From the NCBI GenBank assembly GCA_002483285.1, contig DLHP01000004.1, positions 124,001-188,000 on the forward strand: DNA of 64,000 nucleotides. The letters are read 5' to 3'. Source of the stretch: Flavobacterium sp. UBA7665 (GTDB lineage Bacteria; Bacteroidota; Bacteroidia; Flavobacteriales; Flavobacteriaceae). Position numbers and translations under genes: made by a program. Shown one piece after another: positions 1-8,844 of the stretch (position 1 is its first letter; each line of letters begins with the position of its first letter). The notes under the pieces were generated by a model. The model was given only the letters and a program-made list of their open reading frames with translations. It ran no database searches and was not told where the DNA came from.

Positions 1-231
1 GACTACAAATTCGGCAATTTCAGGCTCATTGACTTTAGAGAAATATTGGAACGCGATGTTGTTTTCGTCGCTTAGCTTTTTAAGGTCTACGTAACCCGAA
101 ACGTTCTTCGCCACTTCGGGATCCAAACCCAAAACCGCAACTACATTCAAGCCGTGCTCAATGAGTTTTTCTAGCGTCTTGCGGCTGCTGTTGACGCTTC
201 CAATCAGGATTATTCTTGGATTTTCGACCAT
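1..231 (-). CDS. Formyltransferase-family protein, N-terminal part (cut by window edge)
   Basis: Reading the minus strand from an ATG at 231 gives an open frame of 77 codons to the window edge. It begins MVENPRIILIGSVNSS and continues with KTLEKLIEHG and SGYVDLKKL. This resembles the N-terminal folate-binding half of Bacteroidetes formyltransferase-family proteins (relatives of methionyl-tRNA formyltransferase) that N-formylate nucleotide-activated amino sugars. The start lies one base after the stop of the upstream sugar transferase gene, so it belongs to the same operon. The catalytic His/Asp region lies outside the window, so activity cannot be judged. A second formyltransferase occurs at 21482-22348. 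A different Rossmann-type sugar enzyme cannot be excluded from the N-terminus alone. Confidence 0.65.
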   Translation of the reverse strand, partial: MVENPRIILIGSVNSSRKTLEKLIEHGLNVVAVLGLDPEVAKNVSGYVDLKKLSDENNIAFQYFSKVNEPEIAEFVV

Positions 232-232
232 C

Positions 233-832
233 TTAATGCTCTTTGAGTGTCACGGGTTTATTGAGGTATTTCTCCTCGCCGAACAGCACAATAAAAACCG
301 TCCGGAATACAATTTTCAAATCGTTGATGAAGGTAATATTTTTTACATATTTGAGGTCATACACAAAACGTTCTTTCCATTGCAGATGGATGTTGCCGTT
401 GATCTGCGCGAGTCCGGTAAGTCCTGGTCTTACCGAATATCGCATTTTTTCTTCGTCGGTCATGTTGGCCAATTGTTCGGGAACGCTGGGTCTTGGCCCA
501 ACGATGCTCATGTCACCGTTGAGGATGTTGAGCAGTTGCGGCAATTCGTCTATCTTAAAGCGGCGCAGGTAATAACCGATTTTGGTCACGCCTTCTGCCT
601 TCCCTATGATTGGTTTGGTGCCCACTTCACGTTTTTCGTTGGTCATCGTCCTGAATTTGTACACCCTGAAAGTCTTCAAACCCTTGCCTACCCTAACCTG
701 CCTAAAAAATAACGGCCCTTTCGATTCGGCTTTGATCAAAATAACGATGACCAATAGCGGAAACAACAGCGATAAAATCACCGCGAGTGAAAACAAAAAA
801 TCGAATATCCGTTTAAAAAATTCGCTATACAT
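233..832 (-). CDS. PglC-like initiating sugar transferase (phosphoglycosyl transferase)
   Basis: This 199-residue protein belongs to the bacterial sugar transferase family, which moves a sugar-1-phosphate from a nucleotide sugar to undecaprenyl phosphate and so starts repeat-unit assembly at the inner membrane. One hydrophobic re-entrant helix lies at residues 10-34. Family motifs follow: GPLFFRQVRVGKG, YKFRTM, the catalytic RFKIDELPQLLN, GPRPSVPEQ and RPGLTGLAQINGN. It is the short, monotopic PglC type without the extra membrane domain of WbaP/WcaJ. The start at 832 overlaps the end of the preceding ATP-grasp gene by 8 bases. It is the only initiating enzyme in the window, so it probably primes the polymer made by this locus. 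Its sugar cannot be read from the sequence. Confidence 0.92.
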   Translation of the reverse strand: MYSEFFKRIFDFLFSLAVILSLLFPLLVIVILIKAESKGPLFFRQVRVGKGLKTFRVYKFRTMTNEKREVGTKPIIGKAEGVTKIGYYLRRFKIDELPQLLNILNGDMSIVGPRPSVPEQLANMTDEEKMRYSVRPGLTGLAQINGNIHLQWKERFVYDLKYVKNITFINDLKIVFRTVFIVLFGEEKYLNKPVTLKEH

Positions 833-1847
833 ATGATTTTTTGTGTGATTCCAAAATCGATTTCATCCCTTTCTTTTCGGGCAACTGCCACAGCAATTTA
901 CACCAATCGTGGTTGCCTTCTATAAATCCCGGGCCTTTTTCGGTCACGACGATATCCCAACCGATAGAGCGGTTTTCAGGATGCAACAACGCAGCTTCAT
1001 GGACCATCTCAAGTATTTCCTTCCAAAACGGGATTTCAAAACCGATGATATCGATTGCCGTTACCGGATGTTTGGTTTCGTCGTGTTTGGTAATATCGCT
1101 GTAAACCGCGACACCCCAAACTTTACCCGTTTTTTCATCAATCGGCGCGGCCATGTTTCCGGCGGCCATATTGTCTACAGGAGAATTCACAGAAATCCGC
1201 TGTCGGCTGCCCAAAATCTCGACCTGATTCCGGTCGTTGAGTTGGGTAAAAATCCTGACCGTATTGACTGCCGACGGAGAAAGTGCCTGCAATTTTGGGT
1301 GTTGGATAATGAATTCCTCCACGAGGTCAAATTGGTTTTTCTCCATGAATGGAACGATGGAATCCGCAGTGAAATCGGCGGTCTTTAAAATCTCGACGCC
1401 CACGCCACATTTGCCATCGGCGGCCTTAAAAACGATTTTACCCGATGGATTTTCGAGCAATCGCCTAACGATTTCAGGTTTCGATTTTAAATCGGCAATA
1501 TCCGCAACGGTATGCACAAAAAACTTCGCATACGATTTATAGAACTGGGTTTTGTCATCCAAAATGCCGCGTGCCGATTTTGGATTCATGAGGAGTTGGT
1601 ACTCGTACATATAACCTGTCCCCGCCCATTTTTCGCGCTCGATTTGATTCTTTTCAAAAAATCGAAATTGAAAATATTCGAGGATTGAAATGTTGTATTT
1701 GAATACCGACGCGACTGCATCGGCCAATATGGCGGCCTTGCTTTTCCCGGTTTGTTTCGCCGTATAATCGAGGAACAAGCCCAATTTTTCGCGGTCGAGC
1801 TGTTTGAGGTAATAGCCCAAATACAGCAACCTTTTGATCATTTTCAT
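825..1847 (-). CDS. Sugar-transfer-associated ATP-grasp protein
   Basis: This 340-residue protein resembles the 'sugar-transfer associated ATP-grasp' family found in polysaccharide loci. The N-terminal third is helical. The ATP-grasp fold follows, with a lysine strand (GKIVFKAADGKCGVGVEIL, near residues 135-155), an LVEEFIIQHP hinge segment and a C-terminal metal-site strand (GPGFIEGNHDW). ATP-grasp enzymes join a carboxylate to an amine or thiol through an acyl-phosphate. In this locus a plausible role is amide formation between an amino acid and a uronic acid, but that is inference. The start ATG at 1847 overlaps the TGA of the preceding gene (ATGA). A second, different ATP-grasp protein of the locus is at 7250-8176. 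Confidence 0.8.
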   Translation of the reverse strand: MKMIKRLLYLGYYLKQLDREKLGLFLDYTAKQTGKSKAAILADAVASVFKYNISILEYFQFRFFEKNQIEREKWAGTGYMYEYQLLMNPKSARGILDDKTQFYKSYAKFFVHTVADIADLKSKPEIVRRLLENPSGKIVFKAADGKCGVGVEILKTADFTADSIVPFMEKNQFDLVEEFIIQHPKLQALSPSAVNTVRIFTQLNDRNQVEILGSRQRISVNSPVDNMAAGNMAAPIDEKTGKVWGVAVYSDITKHDETKHPVTAIDIIGFEIPFWKEILEMVHEAALLHPENRSIGWDIVVTEKGPGFIEGNHDWCKLLWQLPEKKGMKSILESHKKSYV

Positions 1848-2977
1848 TTGTTGGTGATTATTTTTGCGGCCTGGTCGGCCGACATAAATTCTACATCAGG
1901 CCATTTTTTCACGATTTCCCCGAGGAGTTTTTTCAAAGCGGCCAAGCCTTTTTCGCGATTTTTCGGGTCGATGTGTCCGCAGAAATTAACGCGGTGCGAG
2001 CTGATGTTTGCGGGTTTGTTCCACCTGAAAGCCGCCTCGATCTGTTTCATCGTAAACGCCACCCAATCAATCCCACGGTCTTCTGTGGGTTCAAAAACCA
2101 CGTTGCGTACGATGATTGAAAGTCCTTCGGGTGTTTGTTTGCCCGTGTAATTTACTTCAGACTTGTAGTTCCCAAAACCTTGGTGCTCCTTGCGAACCAA
2201 ACCCAAATCGATATAGGCAATGCCGTTTTGCTTTAAAGTCGCAAACAACGAATGGTGGATGCTGTACACCGGCGGCGTGAAATGGTTGCTTTTGTAACCA
2301 TATACCTGCTCAAATTTATCGAGCCCGTCTTTTAGGATGGGTATGAGTTTCTCATTTTCGTTCAAGTCCCAAAAATCGAGTGCAGCCGTGCTTTGCATGG
2401 TTGGATAGGCTTCATCCGAAATACTTGTAAACGATCGATTTTGCAAAGCCGCTAACAATTGCGGGTCGCGTTTTTGCAACTTGTCGTTGAAGATGGTAAG
2501 GTTTAGATGTTCGCGCCCGTGGAATTGCGGTTTCATCAAACCTTTGGAAATACCGTCTCGCCACAGTTCCCACGCGCCTTGGTAGGCTTCGGGGTTTTTA
2601 TCAGCTAGTTTCCTGTACGTTTCGGGCAGCGTTTCATAGTGGAATTGCACGTAATCCTCCGCGCCCATTTTTTCAAAATTGATATTGCACGGCAAGGCGA
2701 AAGGCGTAAAAATAGCGGGCTTTCCGTTTTTATCTTTTACCGACGACAACACCGCGTACAATTGCTCTAAATCCTGTTTGGTTTCAAGCGTGTCGAGCGC
2801 GTCGAAACGCGAGTAGATGGGCAAACCTGCGGCATCGAGATTGGATCTGGCTTGCTTTGATTCCAAACGCACATTGCCATAGTCATCGACAGAAAACACC
2901 ACAATCTTACGCTTGGTCTTTGGGCCAAACATGTTTTTGAGGTTCACCAGGATGATTTCTTTTATCTTGCCGATCAT
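1844..2977 (-). CDS. Polysaccharide deacetylase-like protein, paralogue 1
   Basis: This 377-residue protein is a paralogue of the one at 9939-11078. Both share an Asp-Asp motif near the N-terminus (VFSVDDYGNVRL here), an HxxxH motif (QFHGREHLN), the segment IIVRNVVFEP, and a C-terminal SHRVNFCGHID followed by a conserved tail. The DD and HxxxH pair resembles the metal-binding motifs of NodB/CE4 polysaccharide deacetylases, although the protein is longer and diverged. No signal peptide is evident, so it may act in the cytoplasm. It overlaps both neighbours by ATGA junctions. The acetylated substrate is unknown. Deacetylation of a polymer or lipid-linked sugar is inferred from the family only. 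Confidence 0.65.
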   Translation of the reverse strand: MIGKIKEIILVNLKNMFGPKTKRKIVVFSVDDYGNVRLESKQARSNLDAAGLPIYSRFDALDTLETKQDLEQLYAVLSSVKDKNGKPAIFTPFALPCNINFEKMGAEDYVQFHYETLPETYRKLADKNPEAYQGAWELWRDGISKGLMKPQFHGREHLNLTIFNDKLQKRDPQLLAALQNRSFTSISDEAYPTMQSTAALDFWDLNENEKLIPILKDGLDKFEQVYGYKSNHFTPPVYSIHHSLFATLKQNGIAYIDLGLVRKEHQGFGNYKSEVNYTGKQTPEGLSIIVRNVVFEPTEDRGIDWVAFTMKQIEAAFRWNKPANISSHRVNFCGHIDPKNREKGLAALKKLLGEIVKKWPDVEFMSADQAAKIITNK

Positions 2978-4125
2978 GGTTTAAGGTATAATTCGACGAA
3001 TTTATCGGCGTTGTCGCGCCTAAACAACAGCGAAGTCTGGAGTGCGTTTTGCGACATGGTTTCCCATCGGGCTTTGTCGCGGCTCATTGCAATGATGAAA
3101 TCTTTGGCTTTGTCGAGTTCGCTTTCAGGAAAACAAGCCGCATGTTGGTATTTGGCGGCGTAATCGTTGAGTTCTGAATCGTTTCCGGCGACGTAAATGG
3201 CAGGGATTCCGTAACTCATTAAATTGTAGGACTTGCTCGGCACGCTGCCTTTGGAGGTCACTTCATCGAGAATCACGATTCCCAGATCGCAGGCCGAAAG
3301 TGAGTACGGGAACATTTCGTCGGTTTGGAAAGGCAAAAACCGGCAATTGGGCAGTTGCTTCTCTTCGACCATTTTCTGTAAAACCGAAACACGAGGTCCG
3401 CGACCGATGATCTGGAAAATGATATCGGTATTGCCCTGAAGCAATTCGGCGAGCTGCACGACAATCTCTACTTTGTGCGTAAGCCCAATGTTTCCCGAGT
3501 ACTGCACGACAAATTTGTTTTTGAGTTCGTGCGTGGCTACGAATGGATTTTTGTCTTTGGCGATGCGTTCGTTCTTTTGGAATATAGACCAAATGGGTTG
3601 CACGATGATTTTGCTTCGGTCTACATACACCGCAATCAGGTCGGCCATTTTCTCTCCTATCGTAAAGAGTTTGAATGCTTTTTTGAATGATTTTCTGTTG
3701 AGCCACGACCAGGCTTTGTACATCGGATGGCTTTCCTGCATGCCCGTAATCTTGAAAATATCGGGGTACACATCCCAAATAATCATGCTGAATTTATGGG
3801 GAACAATCAGGTTTAGCAGATAGGCCATCGGCGGCAGCGACACGAAAAAAACCTCGTGTTTACGGTATTTGGTGAGCAACAGCAACCAAATCCTGAATGT
3901 GCCCCACAAATACGAAAGCATCTTTTTAGACGCCGGACGCTCTACCCATTTGTTGATGTAAAGCACCGAAACTTTACTGCTCAATTCCTCGCCTTGGGTG
4001 TGGATGCTTCCCGTAACCAGCGCCACCTCATCGAATTTTTCGGCAAACGCGTTGCAAAACCCAATCGTGAGGTAATTCACGGCTTGGTTGATGACGACTA
4101 TTTTTCGACCTTGGTTATTTTCCAT
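2974..4125 (-). CDS. Glycosyltransferase family 4
   Basis: This 383-residue protein has the GT-B layout of GT4 retaining glycosyltransferases. The acceptor half (residues 1-190) contains FFVSLPPMAYLL and IIWDVYPDIFKITG, as in WbuB-type amino-sugar transferases. The donor half has VVQYSGNIGLTHK, IIGRGPRVSVLQ, RFLPFQTDEMFPYSLSACDLGIV and SKGSVPSKSYNLMSYGIP. The ATG at 4125 overlaps the TGA of the upstream gene (ATGA); a TTG one codon earlier is possible but unnecessary. It presumably adds one sugar to the lipid-linked repeat unit on the cytoplasmic face. Donor and acceptor cannot be told from sequence. Confidence 0.9.
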   Translation of the reverse strand: MENNQGRKIVVINQAVNYLTIGFCNAFAEKFDEVALVTGSIHTQGEELSSKVSVLYINKWVERPASKKMLSYLWGTFRIWLLLLTKYRKHEVFFVSLPPMAYLLNLIVPHKFSMIIWDVYPDIFKITGMQESHPMYKAWSWLNRKSFKKAFKLFTIGEKMADLIAVYVDRSKIIVQPIWSIFQKNERIAKDKNPFVATHELKNKFVVQYSGNIGLTHKVEIVVQLAELLQGNTDIIFQIIGRGPRVSVLQKMVEEKQLPNCRFLPFQTDEMFPYSLSACDLGIVILDEVTSKGSVPSKSYNLMSYGIPAIYVAGNDSELNDYAAKYQHAACFPESELDKAKDFIIAMSRDKARWETMSQNALQTSLLFRRDNADKFVELYLKP

Positions 4126-5255
4126 CAATTGAAAACAGCAAAGAGTTCGTAAGCGGCCTTTTTTACCCTGACTTTGTAATCTTCATACAAGTTCCCTTCT
4201 GGCTTTTGCGCCATTTCCATAAGTTCGGCCAGGTGGATTGCGTTGTGCGGTTCAAAATAGGTTCCGGTTGGGCCGAGTTGTTCGCGGTTGACTTTTAAAT
4301 CCGACGCAATCACAGCAACTTGTAACGATTTGGCATCCTCAATTACCGTACTCCAACCTTCAAAAAGGCTGGGCTGGACAATCGCTGTGGCGTTTTTCAT
4401 AATCGCCAATTGGACGTCCCTAGGCAAGACGCCAAGGAAGAAAATGCGATCCTGGAGGTCGTTATCGGCCAGGATTTTCTTGAGCTCGGCGACATAGTCG
4501 GAGTCGTCGTCTTCGGGTAATTTACCTGTCAATACCAGATTTTTTTTCATGCCCTCCTTTTGCAAATCGGCAATCGCTTGAAAGGCAACCTTGTGATTTT
4601 TATGCTTGTGGAATTGGTTTGAAATCATGAAATAATCCTCGGGCAGGTTGTACTGCTTGCGTATCGGCTCAAAATCGCCCGACGGAAATTCATCGATGAT
4701 CGAAACGAAATGATAGATGTGTATGTTGAGCTTTTTGGGCACCTTGAAAAACGCATGAAAATCGTCCTTGACCGCCTGGCTTGAAACCACGAGGTCTTTG
4801 GCATTGCGCAATATCAAACGAATCCTGAGATCGCGTTCGATACGTTTGATCCTGGTAAAAAACTCGGGATAATATTTGTGCTGCAAATCGGCGTACCACG
4901 AAACAATTTTCGCATCCAGCTTGCTTTTTACGGGATAATCGTGCAACGGGAACACCGCATCGAGCGCATAGTCTACAATCAGGTCGTGTACAAACATATT
5001 CTTGCCCTTTGCAAACGATTGCAGGAAAGTCTTGTAAACCGACGGATATTGTCGCGGGATTCTATTGAGGAACGGATAATCAATCTCGTCTACAAATCGC
5101 TCGAGGTTGGGATTGTAAAATAAAAATATCACGGGCTTGTCCTCGCTTTCCAAATGGTCGAGCGCCTTGATGATGTTCATGACATACACCACGCCACCCA
5201 TCCATGACGGGCTGAAATTAAACAGGATACCGATTCTTTTTCTCTCTTTTTCCAT
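4125..5255 (-). CDS. Glycosyltransferase family 4
   Basis: This 376-residue GT-B protein starts with a nucleotide-fold strand (KRIGILFNFSPSWMGGVVYVMN). Its C-terminal half carries GT4 donor-site features: NQFHKHKNHKVAFQAI, LVLTGKLPEDDDSDYV, RIFFLGVLPRDVQLAIM and the ExxE-like VQPSLFEGWSTVIEDAKS. It overlaps the preceding glycosyltransferase by a TAATG junction and the next by ATGA, so the three neighbouring transferases are translationally coupled. Its specificity is unknown. Confidence 0.9.
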   Translation of the reverse strand: MEKERKRIGILFNFSPSWMGGVVYVMNIIKALDHLESEDKPVIFLFYNPNLERFVDEIDYPFLNRIPRQYPSVYKTFLQSFAKGKNMFVHDLIVDYALDAVFPLHDYPVKSKLDAKIVSWYADLQHKYYPEFFTRIKRIERDLRIRLILRNAKDLVVSSQAVKDDFHAFFKVPKKLNIHIYHFVSIIDEFPSGDFEPIRKQYNLPEDYFMISNQFHKHKNHKVAFQAIADLQKEGMKKNLVLTGKLPEDDDSDYVAELKKILADNDLQDRIFFLGVLPRDVQLAIMKNATAIVQPSLFEGWSTVIEDAKSLQVAVIASDLKVNREQLGPTGTYFEPHNAIHLAELMEMAQKPEGNLYEDYKVRVKKAAYELFAVFN

Positions 5256-6349
5256 TAGTTGGGGACGATGAAATTCTCAAATTCGGCACAAATATAGTCC
5301 AAATCAAATCGGGAAATGAACGATTTGCCGTTTTTCCCCATCGCTTCGGCTTGGTCGGGATGGTCAATGAGATACTGCAATTTATCGCCAAAAGTGGCTT
5401 TGTCGTTAAGGGCAACCAAATAACCGGTTTGCCCATCGGTCACCAAATCGCCGGGACCGGCAATGCAGTCAAAGGCTACTACGGGCAGCGACGCCGACAT
5501 GGCTTCGCCAATGACATTGGGGAAACCTTCTGACGCCGAGGTAAAAGCGAATATCTTAGACGACAAATAATAGTGCTCCACGTCTTCCTGTTTGCCTGCA
5601 AAAATCACACGATCGGCCACGCCGAGTTTCTGGGCAAGCGTCTCCCAGTTTTTTTGGTTCTGTTGCTTGAGGTGGTCGTAACCCACCAACACCAACTTCC
5701 AATCGGGTGACTTGAGCCGCGCAAAAATCTCGATGAGTTTGTCTTGTTGTTTGCTGCGGATGAGCCTTCCCACCATGACAATCTGGTTTTTGCGCTCCAT
5801 TTCCCTTGCGTGGATTTGGCGGATCGGGTTGCCAATGACCTTAAAGTTCGACTGGGCGTACATGGCTTTGAAAATCGCTTCGGCCTGGCTGGTTTGCGCA
5901 ATCACGCCTTTGGCCTTTGGATACAACAGCTTGCGCAATTTGTCGTGCACTTTCCCGAGACTTTTGTCGGGTTGGGCACGGTCGGACACATAGACCGGAA
6001 TTTTGGTCCCGAGTAACGAGAGTAAAATCATGTTGTTCCACATTTCGCCAAACGAAAGCACCGAAACCGGATTGATTTTTTTAATTGTCTTGCGCAGGAA
6101 TGCCACCGTTTTGAGTGTCGAAATAAGCCTTTTGGAATTATCGAATGCAAAATCGGGCTTGTAAATAATGATGTTGCCGGGAATCTGGTAAAAAATATCG
6201 CGCTTGATTCCGTATAAAATCAAATGCACGCGGTATTGCTCTTTGGTGGCAAAATATTTCAAAAGTTCAGACATCACGCGTTCCATACCGCCGGCCTGCA
6301 GCGAATGGATGGCGAAACACAAGTCTTTTTTTACAGTGGTATTGTCCAA
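5255..6349 (-). CDS. Glycosyltransferase family 4
   Basis: This GT4-type transferase shows CFAIHSLQAGGMERVMSEL at its N-terminus (the GGxER acceptor-loop motif), VIGNPIRQI, the donor motif IVMVGRLIRSKQQDKLIE, LVLVGYDHLKQ, and the ExxE segment FTSASEGFPNVIGEAMSASLP. There is no ATG near the expected start. A TTG at 6349, two bases after the stop of the preceding epimerase gene, gives 364 residues and fits the family's N-terminus. A TTG at 6373 would add eight residues and overlap that gene. Donor and acceptor are unknown. Confidence 0.9.
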   Translation of the reverse strand: MDNTTVKKDLCFAIHSLQAGGMERVMSELLKYFATKEQYRVHLILYGIKRDIFYQIPGNIIIYKPDFAFDNSKRLISTLKTVAFLRKTIKKINPVSVLSFGEMWNNMILLSLLGTKIPVYVSDRAQPDKSLGKVHDKLRKLLYPKAKGVIAQTSQAEAIFKAMYAQSNFKVIGNPIRQIHAREMERKNQIVMVGRLIRSKQQDKLIEIFARLKSPDWKLVLVGYDHLKQQNQKNWETLAQKLGVADRVIFAGKQEDVEHYYLSSKIFAFTSASEGFPNVIGEAMSASLPVVAFDCIAGPGDLVTDGQTGYLVALNDKATFGDKLQYLIDHPDQAEAMGKNGKSFISRFDLDYICAEFENFIVPN

Positions 6350-6351
6350 AA

Positions 6352-7248
6352 TTAATTGAGTGTTTTGACCCAACGGATGTAACTTTCAATGCCGTCTTCA
6401 AGCGACACCTGTGGCTGGTAACCCATCGCCTTCAAAATTGCAATGTCGGCGCGCCAATTGAGCGGATCGCCTGCCTTGACCTGGTTGTTGAAGTTAATCT
6501 GTATGTCAGTGTCGAGGTGTTTTCTAAATAAATCAGACACCGTTTTTATGGTATACTCCTCGCCATTGGCCAGATTGATCTGTTCGCCGTTGAACGCCGC
6601 TTTTTCGATGACGAGTTCGAGTGCCTTGACAATGTCGTCGATGTGGATAAAATCGCGCGATTCACTGCCGGTTCCGTACAACTCAATCGTGCCGCCATTG
6701 CTGCATTTTTTGTACATGTCCCAAAAAAGCTGCTTCTTAAGCCCGTTGCCGTAAGCCGAAAATATGCGTACCGAACAGGTCGCGATTTGGTAGTACTGGT
6801 AAAACTCGCGACAGATTTCCTCGGCCTGCAATTTATGGATGCCATAAGGCGATAATGGTTTTAAATCCGAGGACTCAGCTATAGGCAGGCTGATTGGGTT
6901 TCCGTAAACCGCCGCACTTGATAAGTTGAGGAATTTGCATTTGGGTCGCAGTGTCCGTATCGCATCGAGGATCTTAAAAACATTGAGCGTATTGAGCGTA
7001 AAATCCTTGAGCGGAAATTGCAGTGACAACGGCACACTTGCCGCGCCCGAACAATTCAGGCATACGTCGATGTCATGGTTTTCAAAGATAAAATGGTAGT
7101 CAGAATTCGTCGCATCGATTTGGATGTAGTTTGAATCTTCGTAATCGGTGACCACATCGCAACCCAGGACTTCGTAGCCTTTCGAGCGGAAATAGTCGAG
7201 CGCATGCTGGCCGATAAAACCTTTAGAGCCAATGACTAAAATTTTCAT
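6352..7248 (-). CDS. NAD-dependent sugar epimerase/dehydratase (extended SDR)
   Basis: This 298-residue protein is an extended short-chain dehydrogenase acting on nucleotide sugars. It has the Rossmann NAD motif near the N-terminus (VIGSKGFIGQHALDYF), a serine site (LNLSSAAVYG), the catalytic YxxxK (SPYGIHKLQAEE) and a substrate-site segment (GTGSESRDFIHIDDIVKAL). It could be a 4-epimerase, a 4,6-dehydratase or a 4-keto-reductase; the sequence alone does not decide. It sits between a TupA-like ATP-grasp gene, with one base between them, and a GT4 gene, so it probably makes a precursor for the adjacent transferases. Confidence 0.85.
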   Translation of the reverse strand: MKILVIGSKGFIGQHALDYFRSKGYEVLGCDVVTDYEDSNYIQIDATNSDYHFIFENHDIDVCLNCSGAASVPLSLQFPLKDFTLNTLNVFKILDAIRTLRPKCKFLNLSSAAVYGNPISLPIAESSDLKPLSPYGIHKLQAEEICREFYQYYQIATCSVRIFSAYGNGLKKQLFWDMYKKCSNGGTIELYGTGSESRDFIHIDDIVKALELVIEKAAFNGEQINLANGEEYTIKTVSDLFRKHLDTDIQINFNNQVKAGDPLNWRADIAILKAMGYQPQVSLEDGIESYIRWVKTLN

Positions 7249-7249
7249 A

Positions 7250-8176
7250 TCAGTTGATTTTTAGCATTTCACCAAATTTGTAATCCCATTCTATTGGGCG
7301 CATCTGGTCAAATCCGCCGCCGTGGCATTGCGTGATTTCTCCAAAATAGAGCTTGCCGTCGACGTCGTAAAAATCGACACGTACATAGGCGAACAATTTG
7401 GCGACTTCCTCGCTGATGGCAATCATACGAGCCAAACTCGCTGGCGGATCAATCTCTTGACCACGCAATTTAGACACATCCTTGAATTTATTGGCCCACG
7501 AAATATGGAACGGCTGCCACTGCTTGTCGTAAATGTTGCGTTTGTTCGTGCCTTCGCGATCTACCGCCACATAAATGAATTGCACTTCACCGTTGATGCA
7601 ATGCAATTTGTAGTCGTTTGGGATTTTCCCGTTGGCGGTGACGAGCAATTTCTCGATGATGATTCTGGGTTGGATTGCCTTGTACTGGAATTCGCGATCA
7701 ATCCAATAATAATTTTTAGAGAGCCACCATTTGCAATCGATGCGTACTTTTTCCCAATCGATTTGCGATTTGTCGCGCACAATCAGGTAGCTGCCCGAAT
7801 CGTGGTTGGCTTTTAAGATGAAGGGTTCGTTGGGCAAATTCTCCAGACGGATATCATCGGGATTTGTGGTTTCGTACAACAACGGAATCAACACGTCTTC
7901 GCCAATATTTTTGGCTACCCAATCGCGCACCGCAAACTTGTCGGCAAAGGTCGTATAGAGGTCGCGACGGTCGTGGATCTTGAGCCATTGCAGTTTTTCA
8001 TTGAGCGATTTGGGGTGGTCCAGATTGAGCGGATAACCCTGCATATTGAGGAACCTTTTCTTGAGGTAAGCTGTTTCGCTGAATCGGTAATACTTGAGCA
8101 AGCGATAGCCTTCGTAGGCAACCGTTGCGAGCAAATAACCTAATTTCCCTTTGTATTTTAAATCTAGTAAACCCAT
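7250..8176 (-). CDS. TupA-like ATP-grasp protein
   Basis: This 308-residue protein matches the TupA-like ATP-grasp family, named after a teichuronopeptide biosynthesis protein and common in capsule and O-antigen loci. Recognisable segments are NEKLQWLKIHDRRDLYTTFADK, split here as NEKLQWLKIHDRR and LYTTFADKFAVRDWV, then EPFILKANHDSGSYLIV (ATP-binding lysine), KIPNDYKLHCINGEVQFI and VRVDFYDVDGKLYFGEITQC (metal-binding acidic strand). Such enzymes are thought to attach amino acids or similar groups to uronic acids, but the substrate here is unknown. It starts in a TAATG overlap with the HAD phosphatase gene. Confidence 0.85.
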   Translation of the reverse strand: MGLLDLKYKGKLGYLLATVAYEGYRLLKYYRFSETAYLKKRFLNMQGYPLNLDHPKSLNEKLQWLKIHDRRDLYTTFADKFAVRDWVAKNIGEDVLIPLLYETTNPDDIRLENLPNEPFILKANHDSGSYLIVRDKSQIDWEKVRIDCKWWLSKNYYWIDREFQYKAIQPRIIIEKLLVTANGKIPNDYKLHCINGEVQFIYVAVDREGTNKRNIYDKQWQPFHISWANKFKDVSKLRGQEIDPPASLARMIAISEEVAKLFAYVRVDFYDVDGKLYFGEITQCHGGGFDQMRPIEWDYKFGEMLKIN

Positions 8177-8844
8177 TAGTTGTGTATTATTTCTTTAAAT
8201 CCATAAGCTTTTGCCCATGGTTGCGATTGGCCTTTTGAAATCACAAAAGCCTCGTCGGCCCATTGCAATAAAGGTAAGTCTGAGATGCTGTCGCTGTAGG
8301 CGATTTTCCTGGTATAATTAATCGTATGGTCTTTGAGGTATTGTTCGAGCAGCACGGTTTTTTGTCCGTAGAGACAATCTTTCCCCACAAATTTCCCGGT
8401 CAATTTTCCTGCTGCGAACGCCATTTCTGTGGCAAAATAAGCCTTGACCTGATGCTTTTCTGAGAACACCTTGATGTAAGGTGCGTAACCTCCAGAAATG
8501 ACCATTACATAATCGCCATTTTTAACATGGTCTTGCATCAATTGGTACAGCGGCACAATCAGGTTCGGCATCACTTTTTCATCGTAGAATTCGCGCGCAT
8601 ACTGTTCTATTTTTTGCTCGGAAATTCCTTTGATTTGTAGCAGTTTCAACCGTTTAGACGGATTGAGTTCTGGCCAGATTTTACTCGTAACAGCCAAAAC
8701 GCGCAACCGTGTCAACACCCGGTTGAGCTGAAACAACCAGCGGTATTTTCTGTAGTTTTCCTTCTCAATAATATAATCCACAAAACGGTCGGCACTTTGG
8801 AAATTCACCAGTGTTTCGCAGAAATCAAAGACAACTAGTTGCAT
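8176..8844 (-). CDS. HAD-IB-like phosphatase with an atypical DxC motif
   Basis: This 222-residue protein is a haloacid-dehalogenase-superfamily hydrolase of the phosphoserine-phosphatase-like group, with a helical cap after motif I. Motif I reads VFDFCETLV: the nucleophile Asp7 is present, but the usual second aspartate, the general acid/base, is Cys9. Motif II (VMVISGGYAPYI) and motif III (YSDSISDLPLL) are intact, as is a GKDCLYGQKT segment with the motif-III lysine. It directly follows the HisC-like aminotransferase gene with no bases between them. The pair could make or dephosphorylate an amino compound used in decoration of the polymer; that is inference. Confidence 0.8.
   Translation of the reverse strand: MQLVVFDFCETLVNFQSADRFVDYIIEKENYRKYRWLFQLNRVLTRLRVLAVTSKIWPELNPSKRLKLLQIKGISEQKIEQYAREFYDEKVMPNLIVPLYQLMQDHVKNGDYVMVISGGYAPYIKVFSEKHQVKAYFATEMAFAAGKLTGKFVGKDCLYGQKTVLLEQYLKDHTINYTRKIAYSDSISDLPLLQWADEAFVISKGQSQPWAKAYGFKEIIHN

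Noticed and set aside
161..712. Plus-strand open frame of 183 codons at the start of the window
   Set aside because: It lies opposite the sugar transferase gene, which has full family motifs. No recognisable protein is encoded in the plus-strand frame.
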